Virus record (IMG/VR): IMGVR_UViG_3300032309_000169
Span: 1 to 49,058 of that record
DNA length: 49,058 nt
Strand: one strand, 5' to 3'
Origin: a virus
Numbering within the stretch: position 1 is the first letter of the stretch; each line of letters starts with the position of its first letter. Shown here in pieces: positions 33,750 through 41,533 of the stretch. The translations under genes and the position numbers were made by a program. Under the pieces are notes generated by a model, which worked only from the letters and a program-made list of their open reading frames with translations, did not search any database and was not told where the DNA came from.

Positions 33750-34869
33750 TAGCGGAAAACAACTTGTAGCGAAATACTTACTTGGTCAGGCTCCTGCCTA
33801 TGCCTCTTATATAGCCGCTGGAGTAGGGTCTAAGGCCCTTTCAACAGAAGAGACAGTACTTATACCATCCGACAAAAACTCCCTCGATTTCGAGGTTTTT
33901 AGAGTTCCCATTACATCTAAAGGTTTTATCAAAGAAAATGGGGTAGAAAAAATTATCTTTAAAGCAGAAATGCCATCAGAACAAAGATATCAAATAACAG
34001 AATTAGGTGTATATCCAGCCGTTAGCAATTCAGTAGCAGGCAAATATGATAGTAAACTATTAGTAACTTTTTCTCCTACCGAACAGTGGCAGTATGTGCT
34101 AAATGGTAGTGCCTCTGCTGTACCATATCCGAACCAGGCTTTAGACAGTGATAACAATATAAGTGATGTGAATGCAGATATAGAAGATGTACTATTTATA
34201 AACTCTGACTCTACTATGTTTAATAACCAAACAAGAAAAGATAGAAATGAAGGTCCTAGATTTTTAAATACCTCTTTAATGATAAATGGTAGTGCCTCAT
34301 TCTTGACTGAAACTTTTACACCAACATCTAATTCCATATCTCTTGAAAATTCAAACATTGCTTTTGATCTTGGTCAAAATCTTCCAGATGATAAATTAAA
34401 GATTGCTTTATCATTGGTTAGCAAGTCTAGTGTTACAAACGCTAATCCTAGTCTAGTTAGAATAAAATTAGAATTTATTAATAACCTATCTGGTGTTGCT
34501 ATTGCCGCTCCAAAGGCTACATTAAAAATAAACTTAACTGATCAAGACTTTTTAGATGAATTTGATAATGTCAAAAGGTATATTATTGTAGAAAAGACTT
34601 TGTCACAATTTGTTAAAGATGATAATTTTTCATGGTCTAACATTAACTATATAAGAATTTATGCTACAGTTTTAGTTAATAATCAACCAACAGAAAATTA
34701 CTATATAGTATTTGATGGAATGCGTTTAGATAATTTAACATCTGAAAATCCTTTGTATAGTTTGTTTGCTTATAACTTATTAAAAACTGATGATGGATAC
34801 CCAATTCTTAAACAAGAAAATACAAGTAATTATATTGAGTATAGATTTGGAATTGGCGTTGATGGATAG
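33712..34869 (+). CDS. minor tail protein, fibre-like
   Basis: This 385-residue protein has an N-terminal region (about 8-110: LITDSGKQLVAKYLLGQAP, YIAAGVGSKAL, FRVPITSKGF, QITELGVYP) like the ITELGVF-type domain of phage tail fibre/collar proteins. A jelly-roll-like C-terminal part (ISLENSNIAFDLGQNL, LVRIKLEFINN, NYYIVFDGMRLDN) may bind carbohydrate. The start is uncertain: GTG at 33712 or ATG at 33724, both inside the previous gene. Fibre attachment to the tip is the likely job, by inference. Confidence 0.62.
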   Translation: MVQYMWGTKLITDSGKQLVAKYLLGQAPAYASYIAAGVGSKALSTEETVLIPSDKNSLDFEVFRVPITSKGFIKENGVEKIIFKAEMPSEQRYQITELGVYPAVSNSVAGKYDSKLLVTFSPTEQWQYVLNGSASAVPYPNQALDSDNNISDVNADIEDVLFINSDSTMFNNQTRKDRNEGPRFLNTSLMINGSASFLTETFTPTSNSISLENSNIAFDLGQNLPDDKLKIALSLVSKSSVTNANPSLVRIKLEFINNLSGVAIAAPKATLKINLTDQDFLDEFDNVKRYIIVEKTLSQFVKDDNFSWSNINYIRIYATVLVNNQPTENYYIVFDGMRLDNLTSENPLYSLFAYNLLKTDDGYPILKQENTSNYIEYRFGIGVDG

Positions 34870-35336
34870 TGGCAAAGTTCATTATTCCAATCAATAAACT
34901 GCCACCACCTTCTCAAGATGGTACTCAGAATTTAAGATTTAGAGTTACAACAGAAGATAAGAACAGTATATCTCAATGGTCTACAATATTTTCTTTAGAA
35001 AGTGTTGGACAAAAAGATCCAGATCAAGTAGAGTCTAATATTACAGCGTTAACTGAAGATGGACCATTTGAAGTTGTTTGGAATCCTAATGTGTCTACTT
35101 CGGTAAATAGTCATGGAATTGTTGATAACGAATTACAGGCTTATGATATTTTTGTTAAATGGAATTATGATGCAAGTTTTAATTATTTTGGTAGGGTAAC
35201 AGGAAACAAGGTTACTATCTATAAACCACTTCCTGCAACGTCTTTAAGAGTGATTGGACAACTGCCATCTCATCCAATTCCAACAGAACCAATTGTTATG
35301 TTTCAAATATTTGATACAGGGGTTGTTCCTTTATAA
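34869..35336 (+). CDS. minor tail protein with Fn3-like pattern
   Basis: This 155-residue protein starts with GTG overlapping the TAG of the previous gene. It reads NLRFRVTTEDKNSISQWSTIFSLE (about 20-43) and LQAYDIFVKWNYDASFNYFGRV (about 88-110), the strand order of two fibronectin-III/Ig-like domains that decorate many tails. It probably spaces or anchors a fibre. No ribosome site is obvious, so translation may depend on coupling. Its stop overlaps the start of the tailspike gene. Confidence 0.6.
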   Translation: MAKFIIPINKLPPPSQDGTQNLRFRVTTEDKNSISQWSTIFSLESVGQKDPDQVESNITALTEDGPFEVVWNPNVSTSVNSHGIVDNELQAYDIFVKWNYDASFNYFGRVTGNKVTIYKPLPATSLRVIGQLPSHPIPTEPIVMFQIFDTGVVPL

Positions 35337-37345
35337 TGGTATACCCACAAGTTTATAGTTCAGAAACTGGTCAATGGACAAGTCTTTTTGAAGATGCTAT
35401 ATCAATAGATACAATTAGTGGGGTAGATATAAACAACCCTCAAGAAGATGAATTGCTTAGATATGACTCTGCTTCTTCAAACTTTGTAAATGAATCTATT
35501 TCAGCAATTATTAACGGAAAAAATATTGCTCCAGCAACAGTTAACACTTCTGGCTTATCTACATTCAATAGTGCTTCAGTAATTAGCAATGCAAATATTA
35601 ATGGAAATCTTGTTGTTGGAAGTACTTTAACTGTAAACGGTGTTTTGATTACAGGATCATCTCCATCTGCAACAGTCACAACAGAGCAAATTCAAGATGC
35701 TGCTGCTCCACTATTTAATCATGCTTTTCACAATAACATTACAGCAACCTATGATGATGCTAATAATAGGATAGTTTTATCTGCATCTGCTTCTTCTGCG
35801 TCTGCAAGTGTGTCTACTGAAGATGTTCAAGATATTGTTGGACCTATGCTTGCACATTCAAATCATACAAATGCTTCAGCAACATATAACGATAGCACTG
35901 GTCAAATATTGATATCAGTCGCAACTCCAATAAATGGATCAAATCAAACAAACTTTTACGATGTGGTTAGAGATTATGGTGCAGTTGCTGGAGAAGCAAA
36001 CTCTGCAACTAAAATTCAAAACGCTTTAAATGCAGCAAGAGATGCTGGCACAGGAATAGTTTACATTCCAGCAGGAACATATAATGTTCAAAGTACTTTA
36101 CAAATATTTTCTGGAACTACTTTATATTTAACACCTAAAACAGTTATATTTAGACAATTTCCAACGTCTCCTTTGCTTGCTAACGGTGCTTATAATGCTA
36201 GTTATTCTGGGTATAGTGGTCAAAGTAATATTAGAATTGTAGGTGGTATATGGGAATCAAGAGGTGCAGCCTATCCAATTGAACCAGCAATGGGTATAAG
36301 TATTGGACATGCTACAGATGTTGTTATTCAAGATTTAACTATTTCAAATATTGGTGGATACCATGCTATTGAAATTAATTCAAGTAAAAATGTTAAGATA
36401 GAAAACTGTAGATTCACTGGATTTAAAGATACTGGAAACAGAGGATACTCTGAGGCAGTTCAGATAGATTATGCAGGAGAAGGTTTATTTGGATGGTTTG
36501 GTGCTTACGATGGTACACATTGTCAAGACATAGTTATTGATAAATGTTATTTTGGACCATCAGGTACAGCAGGAACAACTTCTTGGCCTTCAGGAATTGG
36601 AAGTCATTCTTACTTAGCAGGATCTTATCATAAAGATGTAAAATTTATAAATAATACTTTTGAAGATATGACTGAATATACGATTAGATCTTTTTGTGTA
36701 TACGACAATTTATTAATTAGTAAAAACATTATTAGAAATTGTTATGGTGGAATTGCTGTTGGATTAGATGGAAATAGAAATCATTCTTCAACTATATCTA
36801 ATACAACAATGTTAGGGTATGCTCCACAAGTTTCATACAACACTATTATAAGTGATAACATTATTGATAACTCAGGAACCTCTGGAGCCAGCGGTATATG
36901 GGTAATAAATGCTGAAAATGTAAATATAGTTAACAATGTTATTAAAGGCATAACAAGACAAAGTGATTATATTGCAGATGGAATCCTTGGTGTTAAAATT
37001 ATCAATGGAAACATATCTAATAACGTTTTACAAAATATTGCAAATGACGGTATAGATTTAAGAAAAAATTCAAGGAATGTTATGATATCTAACAATACTA
37101 CTATGAATGTTTCCCTAACTACTAACAATACATTTAGGCATATATATTTAAATGACGATGCTGACGATTGCTCTATTATATCTAATAGGGGATATAGAAC
37201 AGCCGCCAACATTGCTGCTCACGGAATGGAATTTACAAGCACTACCAATAATCTTAGAATTTTTGGAAACCAGTACGGTACTTCCGCTACTACTCCAATA
37301 CTTAATAACTCAGTTGGATCAAATACAACTGTGACTAACGCCTAA
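35336..37345 (+). CDS. tailspike with pectate-lyase-like beta-helix
   Basis: This 669-residue protein has an N-terminal head (about 1-200) with fibre-like repeats (LVVGSTLTVNGVLITGS) and two copies of a segment of the form EQIQDAAAPLFNH / EDVQDIVGPMLAHSNH. A right-handed parallel beta-helix follows, starting FYDVVRDYGAVAGEANSATK (about 202) and AGTGIVYIPAGTYNV, the hallmark of the Pectate_lyase_3 family. Later turns read NVKIENCRFTGF, DIVIDKCYFG, NTFEDMTEYTIRS and so on. Such spikes bind and usually cut surface polysaccharide. A candidate catalytic groove cannot be identified by eye. It is the main candidate for host-glycan recognition. Confidence 0.82.
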   Translation: MVYPQVYSSETGQWTSLFEDAISIDTISGVDINNPQEDELLRYDSASSNFVNESISAIINGKNIAPATVNTSGLSTFNSASVISNANINGNLVVGSTLTVNGVLITGSSPSATVTTEQIQDAAAPLFNHAFHNNITATYDDANNRIVLSASASSASASVSTEDVQDIVGPMLAHSNHTNASATYNDSTGQILISVATPINGSNQTNFYDVVRDYGAVAGEANSATKIQNALNAARDAGTGIVYIPAGTYNVQSTLQIFSGTTLYLTPKTVIFRQFPTSPLLANGAYNASYSGYSGQSNIRIVGGIWESRGAAYPIEPAMGISIGHATDVVIQDLTISNIGGYHAIEINSSKNVKIENCRFTGFKDTGNRGYSEAVQIDYAGEGLFGWFGAYDGTHCQDIVIDKCYFGPSGTAGTTSWPSGIGSHSYLAGSYHKDVKFINNTFEDMTEYTIRSFCVYDNLLISKNIIRNCYGGIAVGLDGNRNHSSTISNTTMLGYAPQVSYNTIISDNIIDNSGTSGASGIWVINAENVNIVNNVIKGITRQSDYIADGILGVKIINGNISNNVLQNIANDGIDLRKNSRNVMISNNTTMNVSLTTNNTFRHIYLNDDADDCSIISNRGYRTAANIAAHGMEFTSTTNNLRIFGNQYGTSATTPILNNSVGSNTTVTNA

Positions 37346-37347
37346 CA

Positions 37348-37356
37348 TGGTATACT
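37348..37356 (+). promoter_or_regulatory. extended -10 promoter, leaderless
   Basis: TGGTATACT lies three bases after the tailspike stop. The ATG at 37365 is eight bases after the -10, so the transcript would start at or next to the start codon. No Shine-Dalgarno is present. Confidence 0.45.
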
Positions 37357-37364
37357 AGATAATT

Positions 37365-37805
37365 ATGGCATCAATATCCCTACCCGAAAAAGGACAGCCA
37401 ATAGATGTTAATTACATCTATGAGATGGCTAGTCAAATAAACAGTCTAACAAATGCCCTTGCAGTTAGATCATCAAGTAGTTCTCAGGTAAACAAAGTTA
37501 CAGAGACCACAGGAAACCTAAGATTTTTTGCAGCAACGCTACCAGTATCAGCAAAAACTGCATCATCTACTGAAGTTATTGATATGCCAGACTTTAATTA
37601 TTCTAGTGCTGGATTTAAAACTGCACCAGTCGTAGTAGCAACAGTAGTTAATAACGGTGGAGTTAGTGGTGTTGACGCTGGAAACAGTGCAACAGTAATT
37701 CTTGACTCAGTTGGAACATCACAATCTACAGGTGTAATAAGATTTGGTTTATCTGGTGGTCTTAATATTAGCATTAACGTAATCGCATTAGGTATTCCTA
37801 CCTAA
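37365..37805 (+). CDS. small tail protein, possible receptor-binding tip
   Basis: This 146-residue protein has an N-terminal helix (VNYIYEMASQINSLTNALAV, about 15-34), a Ser-rich hinge, then a beta-sandwich-like C-terminal part (VIDMPDFNYSSAGFKTAPVVVATVVNN, ATVILDSVG, GVIRFGLSGGLNISINVIALG). A short coiled coil followed by a small sandwich resembles trimeric receptor-binding or lectin-like tips of phage tails. It has its own leaderless-type promoter and is the last structural gene before the replication module. Its stop lies in a palindrome. Confidence 0.55.
   Translation: MASISLPEKGQPIDVNYIYEMASQINSLTNALAVRSSSSSQVNKVTETTGNLRFFAATLPVSAKTASSTEVIDMPDFNYSSAGFKTAPVVVATVVNNGGVSGVDAGNSATVILDSVGTSQSTGVIRFGLSGGLNISINVIALGIPT
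37788..37805. repeat. palindrome at end of structural block
   Basis: TTAGGTA-TTCC-TACCTAA is a perfect seven-base inverted repeat covering the TAA stop, followed by TTTGTG and an extended -10. It may act as a weak terminator or an operator at the boundary between structural and replication genes. Confidence 0.6.
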
Positions 37806-37809
37806 TTTG

Positions 37810-37818
37810 TGATATAAT
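37810..37818 (+). promoter_or_regulatory. extended -10 promoter of the replication module
   Basis: TGATATAAT starts five bases after the stop codon of the tail gene, next to the palindrome. It precedes AAGGA and the ATG at 37846. No clear -35 is seen. It would start the DNA-metabolism operon. Confidence 0.6.
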
Positions 37819-37845
37819 CTTATAACATTTAAATTAAGGAAAAGT

Positions 37846-38043
37846 ATGATAAAGTGCTTAAAGTGCAACAAAGGAAGAATGTTTGTTGACAGAGTATTTT
37901 TATCACATAATCATTTAGAACTATATTGTTTGGCTTGTGGAAAAAGAGAGATGTATCAAAACCCAGAAAGACATGGTAAAAGAGCAGCATGGATAATGAA
38001 TTCAGAAAAGATAAGAGCGAAGAGATTAGGCAGCACGATCTAA
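37846..38043 (+). CDS. zinc-ribbon protein
   Basis: This 65-residue protein has two CxxC knuckles, CLKC (4-7) and CLAC (28-31), about 20 residues apart, the classic zinc ribbon. A basic C-terminal half (RHGKRAAWIMNSEKIRAKR) suggests nucleic-acid binding. AAGGA precedes its ATG. It is the first gene of the replication region and overlaps the following MerR-like gene by 55 bases in another frame. Transcription control is a plausible but unproven role. Confidence 0.7.
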   Translation: MIKCLKCNKGRMFVDRVFLSHNHLELYCLACGKREMYQNPERHGKRAAWIMNSEKIRAKRLGSTI

Positions 38044-38543
38044 AAAAAATAAAACCAAGTAAGGCTATATTCTTTTTAGACAAGAATCTTGTAAGACTAT
38101 TACATTATAATAGAGCAAACGATATATGTGAACTTTATAATTTTAATCTAGATAAAGAACAAACCATGTTGTATAGTGATTTTAAAAAACATAGAAGAAG
38201 AGCCTTTAATGTGGGCAGTACTTTAAAAATATTTAGAAGATCAAGAATGCAAATGGAAAGATGGATTGATTTAGGACTAATATCTCCACCAGTTGGAACT
38301 ACCCCAGGTGGTCAAAGAAAGTTTCAACAAATGTCTTATTTTTCAGAAGATGACCTATTTACAATTCGTGCAGTTCTTGCTACAATACATAAAGGAAGAC
38401 CTAGAAAAGATGGAAGAATTACTCCTCGTAAAGATCTTGTTACAGAGAAGGAGTTGCGTTCTTTGATAGGAGATAGTATAATGTTATATACGAAGACAGA
38501 GGATGGGCGGTTCATTCCTGTATGGCAAGAAGAAACGTGGTAG
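37989..38543 (+). CDS. MerR-like DNA-binding protein
   Basis: This 184-residue protein has a winged-helix pattern of the MerR class (about residues 72-130): VGSTLKIFRRSRMQMERWIDLGLISP, then PGGQRKF in the wing and FSEDDLFTIRAVLATIHKGRP. MerR proteins bind promoters as dimers. The N-terminal part (1-70) is charged and unlike MerR, and no effector-binding domain follows. It is a good candidate regulator of phage gene expression and could act on the palindromes described here. The ATG lies within the zinc-ribbon gene. Confidence 0.62.
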   Translation: MDNEFRKDKSEEIRQHDLKKIKPSKAIFFLDKNLVRLLHYNRANDICELYNFNLDKEQTMLYSDFKKHRRRAFNVGSTLKIFRRSRMQMERWIDLGLISPPVGTTPGGQRKFQQMSYFSEDDLFTIRAVLATIHKGRPRKDGRITPRKDLVTEKELRSLIGDSIMLYTKTEDGRFIPVWQEETW

Positions 38544-38546
38544 TCA

Positions 38547-38747
38547 ATGATTGACAAGACAACAGTAAATGTAACATTGGGTTACACATTAAATTTAGGA
38601 AACTTTCAAAGCCTTAGAGTTGATTTAGGTTGTACAGACTTTGTTCGTGATGGAGAGAATCACGAAGATGCTATGGAACGTGTCTATAAGTTTGTAGAAA
38701 CAAAAGTGGTAGAAAAAATTGAGGATGCGAAGAAAGAACTAGGGTAG
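38547..38747 (+). CDS. small conserved-looking phage protein
   Basis: This 66-residue protein reads VTLGYTLNLGNFQSLRVDLGCTD and ends in a charged helix (EDAMERVYKFVETKVVEKIEDAKKEL). The NFQS-x-RVD-x-G pattern followed by an amphipathic helix occurs in small proteins of phage replication regions, from memory, with unknown function. It is densely packed with its neighbours, and its TAG overlaps the GTG of the next gene. No function can be assigned. Confidence 0.6.
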   Translation: MIDKTTVNVTLGYTLNLGNFQSLRVDLGCTDFVRDGENHEDAMERVYKFVETKVVEKIEDAKKELG

Positions 38748-39052
38748 TGGCTGATCGTAAGAGTAGATACGCACTAATAACTAGATTTAAAAAACTTGCA
38801 TCTGAAAAAGATATAAAGTTAAACATAAATATACATGTAGAGCAGTGGGCATCTCAATCACTCATTGACTCTTACGGATTAGATGTTTGTTACGATATGA
38901 TTGATTATTATTTTGAAGTTTCAGAAACTCCAGATTGGAAATGGTTTACAAATCATGCAGATAAGGTATTTAAAAATTTGACTATAAGAGCAGAAGATGC
39001 TAGAATTAGATCGGTGCTTCGCAGTCAGGCGAAGAAATGGTTGGAGAATTAA
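38747..39052 (+). CDS. hypothetical protein preceding helicase (possible loader)
   Basis: This 101-residue, mostly helical and charged protein (RYALITRFKKLASEKDIKLN, QWASQSLIDSYGLDVCYDMIDYYF, SVLRSQAKKWLEN) starts with GTG overlapping the previous stop. It ends on the ATG of the DnaB-type helicase gene. Small proteins just upstream of phage replicative helicases are sometimes helicase loaders; this is inference from position, since no AAA+ motif is present. Confidence 0.5.
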   Translation: MADRKSRYALITRFKKLASEKDIKLNINIHVEQWASQSLIDSYGLDVCYDMIDYYFEVSETPDWKWFTNHADKVFKNLTIRAEDARIRSVLRSQAKKWLEN

Positions 39053-40278
39053 TGTCAGCAGAGTTAGAAGGCAAGGTATTATCTGCTGTACTGAAAGATA
39101 AACAGATACATGTATTGCTTCAAGCAAATCCAGATTCTTTATTTAAGACCCATAAAGATGTATGGGATTTTATTAGAAATTATCAAGAACAAAATAGTTC
39201 CGTACCACCAATTGATTTAGTTGTAGAAAAGTTTAGAGACTTTGATCCTGCAGGAGAAATTGGTGGAACCAAACATCATCTTGAAGAATTAAGAACTGAG
39301 CATTTACAAAGTAGTTTAAGTAATGTATTAATGGACACTGCTAGTAAATTAAAAAATAATCAACCAAACGAAGCCCTTAATAGTATTATTACTAAGACTT
39401 CTGAATTAAAAAGAATTACGGCAGACATTAGAGATGTTGATGCAGTTGACATTGAAGATGCTCTTGCTTACTACAAACATGTTAAGGAGATGAATGAAAA
39501 AGGTCTTGCAGGTATTAAAACAGGTCTTGCGGGTTTTGATAACTATCTTCCAGCGGGTATTGCTCCTGGTCAGTTTGGTATCCTTCTTGCTTATCCTGCT
39601 ATTGGCAAGTCTTGGCTTGCACTTTTTATGGCTGTTCAAGCATGGAAGAACGGAAGAAAACCATTAGTCCTATCTCTTGAAATGACAGAGACAGAAGTTC
39701 GTAATCGTGTATATACAATTATGGGACAAGGAATGTTTTCACATAGAAAGTTAAGTGCTGGAGTTGTAGATCCAGAATCTTTTAAATTATGGGGAGATCA
39801 ACATTTGAAGAATATGCCACCATTTCATATTGTATCTAACGATGGATTGGGAGAAGTTAGCCCATCAGTTTTAAGGGGTAAAGTAGATCAATATTCTCCA
39901 GATATAGTATTCGTTGATTATATTCAATTAATGCAATCAAACAACTATACAGATAATGAAGTAGTAAAGATTAAAAATATTTCTAGAGAGTTAAAGATCC
40001 TTGCAATATCCGAACAAGTTCCTATTGTTGCTATTGCATCCGCAACCCCAGACGATGCTACTGATATGTATAGTGTTCCATCTTTAGGTCAAGTTGCTTG
40101 GTCTAGACAGTTAGCCTATGATGCTGATTGGGTATTAGCATTGGGTAGAGCAGCAGGCAGTAGTATTCTAGAATGTATTTTTAGAAAGAATAGACATGGT
40201 TTTTCTGGAGAATTTATGATTGATATTGACTTTGACTCTGGAAGATTTATGTATAAGGATAATGAGGGGGCATCTTAA
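39052..40278 (+). CDS. dnaB: DnaB-like replicative DNA helicase
   Basis: This 408-residue RecA-fold helicase unwinds DNA at the fork. The N-terminal helical domain (1-125) is shorter than in cellular DnaB. The motor domain includes GIKTGLAGFDNYLPAGI (154-170), Walker A AYPAIGKS (180-187, Ala in place of the first Gly), the Lys/Glu switch LVLSLEMTETEV (205-216), Walker B DIVFVDYIQLM (284-294), and a late SRQLAYDADWVLALGR with RKNRHGFSG arginine/basic motif. The ATG at 39052 (GGAG upstream, overlapping the previous TAA) is preferred over 39037. The primase gene follows shortly. Confidence 0.85.
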   Translation: MSAELEGKVLSAVLKDKQIHVLLQANPDSLFKTHKDVWDFIRNYQEQNSSVPPIDLVVEKFRDFDPAGEIGGTKHHLEELRTEHLQSSLSNVLMDTASKLKNNQPNEALNSIITKTSELKRITADIRDVDAVDIEDALAYYKHVKEMNEKGLAGIKTGLAGFDNYLPAGIAPGQFGILLAYPAIGKSWLALFMAVQAWKNGRKPLVLSLEMTETEVRNRVYTIMGQGMFSHRKLSAGVVDPESFKLWGDQHLKNMPPFHIVSNDGLGEVSPSVLRGKVDQYSPDIVFVDYIQLMQSNNYTDNEVVKIKNISRELKILAISEQVPIVAIASATPDDATDMYSVPSLGQVAWSRQLAYDADWVLALGRAAGSSILECIFRKNRHGFSGEFMIDIDFDSGRFMYKDNEGAS

Positions 40279-40285
40279 ATACCAT

Positions 40286-40294
40286 TGATATAAT
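40286..40294 (+). promoter_or_regulatory. extended -10 promoter, leaderless
   Basis: TGATATAAT is followed by only six bases before the ATG at 40301, so the message should begin at the start codon. No Shine-Dalgarno is present for that gene. Confidence 0.5.
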
Positions 40295-40300
40295 TTAGGT

Positions 40301-40615
40301 ATGTCATACAATCATCGTAAGATTACTAAATTTGGTTTAGAGGGTGAGATCTTTGATGATGCAAAAATTCCTAAGATAAAAGATCAATACATTAACATGG
40401 TCTGCAACGGTATGAGAAACAAAGGATATGTTCCAAGATATGACATTGACCCAGACTTCACAATCAGTTATAATGGAAAGACATTTGAATTTAAACTATC
40501 AGTTTATGGAGTATACGTTGGAAAGAAGAAAGCAAAATGCGTAAAGGGAATAGACAAGAACCAAGTTATAACATCAACTACTACTCAGAATCTCAAATCA
40601 GAAGAAGTCTTCTAG
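40301..40615 (+). CDS. hypothetical protein upstream of primase
   Basis: I do not recognise this 104-residue protein. It has a basic N terminus (SYNHRKITKFGLEGEIFDD), then CNGMRNKGYVPRYDIDPDFTISYNGKTFEFKLSVYGVYVGKKKAKCV, a pattern of strands suggesting a small beta-rich fold. It ends in a Thr/Ser-rich tail that overlaps the primase start by about 79 bases in another frame. It appears leaderless from the promoter at 40286. Its place between helicase and primase suggests a replication accessory. Confidence 0.55.
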   Translation: MSYNHRKITKFGLEGEIFDDAKIPKIKDQYINMVCNGMRNKGYVPRYDIDPDFTISYNGKTFEFKLSVYGVYVGKKKAKCVKGIDKNQVITSTTTQNLKSEEVF

Positions 40616-41490
40616 CATCTGGAATAGATATAGTATCAGAAGTAGATATAGACTTTATTATATTTTGTCCATTTCACAGTAACAATAGAACCCCAGCAGC
40701 AGAAGTTCATAAAACTAATGGAATGTTTTATTGCTTTGCTTGTCAGGAAACAAAAAATTTAGAAGAAGTTATAATGGAAGCATCTGGTAGATCATTCTTT
40801 GAGGCTGCTAGACTTATTGATTCAAAATCAGATAGTAAAAATATTTTAGAGAATGTTACAGAGATGCTTGAAAAGAAAATAGATTTTGAAGAGTATGATT
40901 CTGAGATGATAGATAAATTAAATAGTAATGCTTTGAGTATGCAAAGAGCAGCAGATTATTATAAGTCAAGAAAGATAACTAAAGAAAGTGTCATTAAGTA
41001 TAAACTAGGATATTCAGATAAGCAAGATATGGTTACTATACCTGTTTATTCCCCAGATGGTTTGTGTCTTGGGTTTGTTGGAAGATCGGTAGAAGGTAAG
41101 GTGTTTAAGAATACTCCTGGTTTACAAAAAAGTAAAACTTTATTTAATTTACAAAGAGCAAAAAGACATGACAAGGTATTTGTTGTAGAGTCATCATTTG
41201 ATGCAATAAGATTAGAACAAGTCGGAGTCCACGCAGTTGCTACTTTGGGTGCAACAATATCAAAAGAACAAAGAAAACTTTTAAAACAATACTTTAATCA
41301 AGTTATAGTTTTAGGAGATAATGATGAGGCTGGAAAAAATATGTCTAAAAAAATGATAGATTTTTTTGGATCAGGATGTGTAGCACCTGAACTTCCAAAG
41401 GGTATAAAAGATGTTTCAGATCTGTCAGATGAAGACTTAAAGTCTTTCGTAGATAAGTTTGACAATCTACTATACTCTATGCTAAACTAG
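40537..41490 (+). CDS. dnaG: DNA primase (CHC2 zinc finger + Toprim)
   Basis: This 317-residue enzyme makes RNA primers for lagging-strand synthesis. The zinc finger has C44-PF-H47 and C66-FA-C69 (FCPFHSNNRTP, FYCFACQ). The catalytic core shows GYSDKQDMVTIPVYSPDG (about 158-174) and GFVGR. The Toprim motifs are VFVVESSFDAIRL (E218) and VIVLGDNDEAG (D261 and D263). It lacks the C-terminal helicase-binding domain of cellular DnaG, so it is a minimal phage form. The start is not certain: the ATG at 40537 lies within the preceding gene and has only a weak AGAAG-type ribosome site. Helicase upstream and SSB downstream complete the replisome. Confidence 0.85.
   Translation: MRKGNRQEPSYNINYYSESQIRRSLLASGIDIVSEVDIDFIIFCPFHSNNRTPAAEVHKTNGMFYCFACQETKNLEEVIMEASGRSFFEAARLIDSKSDSKNILENVTEMLEKKIDFEEYDSEMIDKLNSNALSMQRAADYYKSRKITKESVIKYKLGYSDKQDMVTIPVYSPDGLCLGFVGRSVEGKVFKNTPGLQKSKTLFNLQRAKRHDKVFVVESSFDAIRLEQVGVHAVATLGATISKEQRKLLKQYFNQVIVLGDNDEAGKNMSKKMIDFFGSGCVAPELPKGIKDVSDLSDEDLKSFVDKFDNLLYSMLN
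41459..41488 (+). promoter_or_regulatory. near-consensus promoter for the SSB gene
   Basis: TTGACA (41459-41464), an 18-base spacer and TAAACT (41483-41488) preceded by TGC (extended -10), inside the end of the primase gene. The leader (about 41495-41533) contains a TGCTC/GAGCA inverted repeat (41497-41513) and a good AAGGAG ribosome site. It gives the abundant SSB protein its own transcript. Confidence 0.7.
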
Positions 41491-41533
41491 GATAACTGCT
41501 CATATACAGAGCAAAACATTAAGGAGAAAAAGT

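Noticed and set aside
33882-33900. Terminator-like hairpin CCTCG-ATTT-CGAGG followed by TTTTT
   Set aside because: It lies inside the coding region of the tail gene at 33712-34869, with only a five-pair stem and no nearby promoter or gene end. It is more likely chance, though weak attenuation cannot be excluded.
37885-37910. TTGACA within the zinc-ribbon gene as a promoter
   Set aside because: The -10 at the right spacing is poor (TAATCA), and the position inside coding sequence gives no good match to the following gene start.
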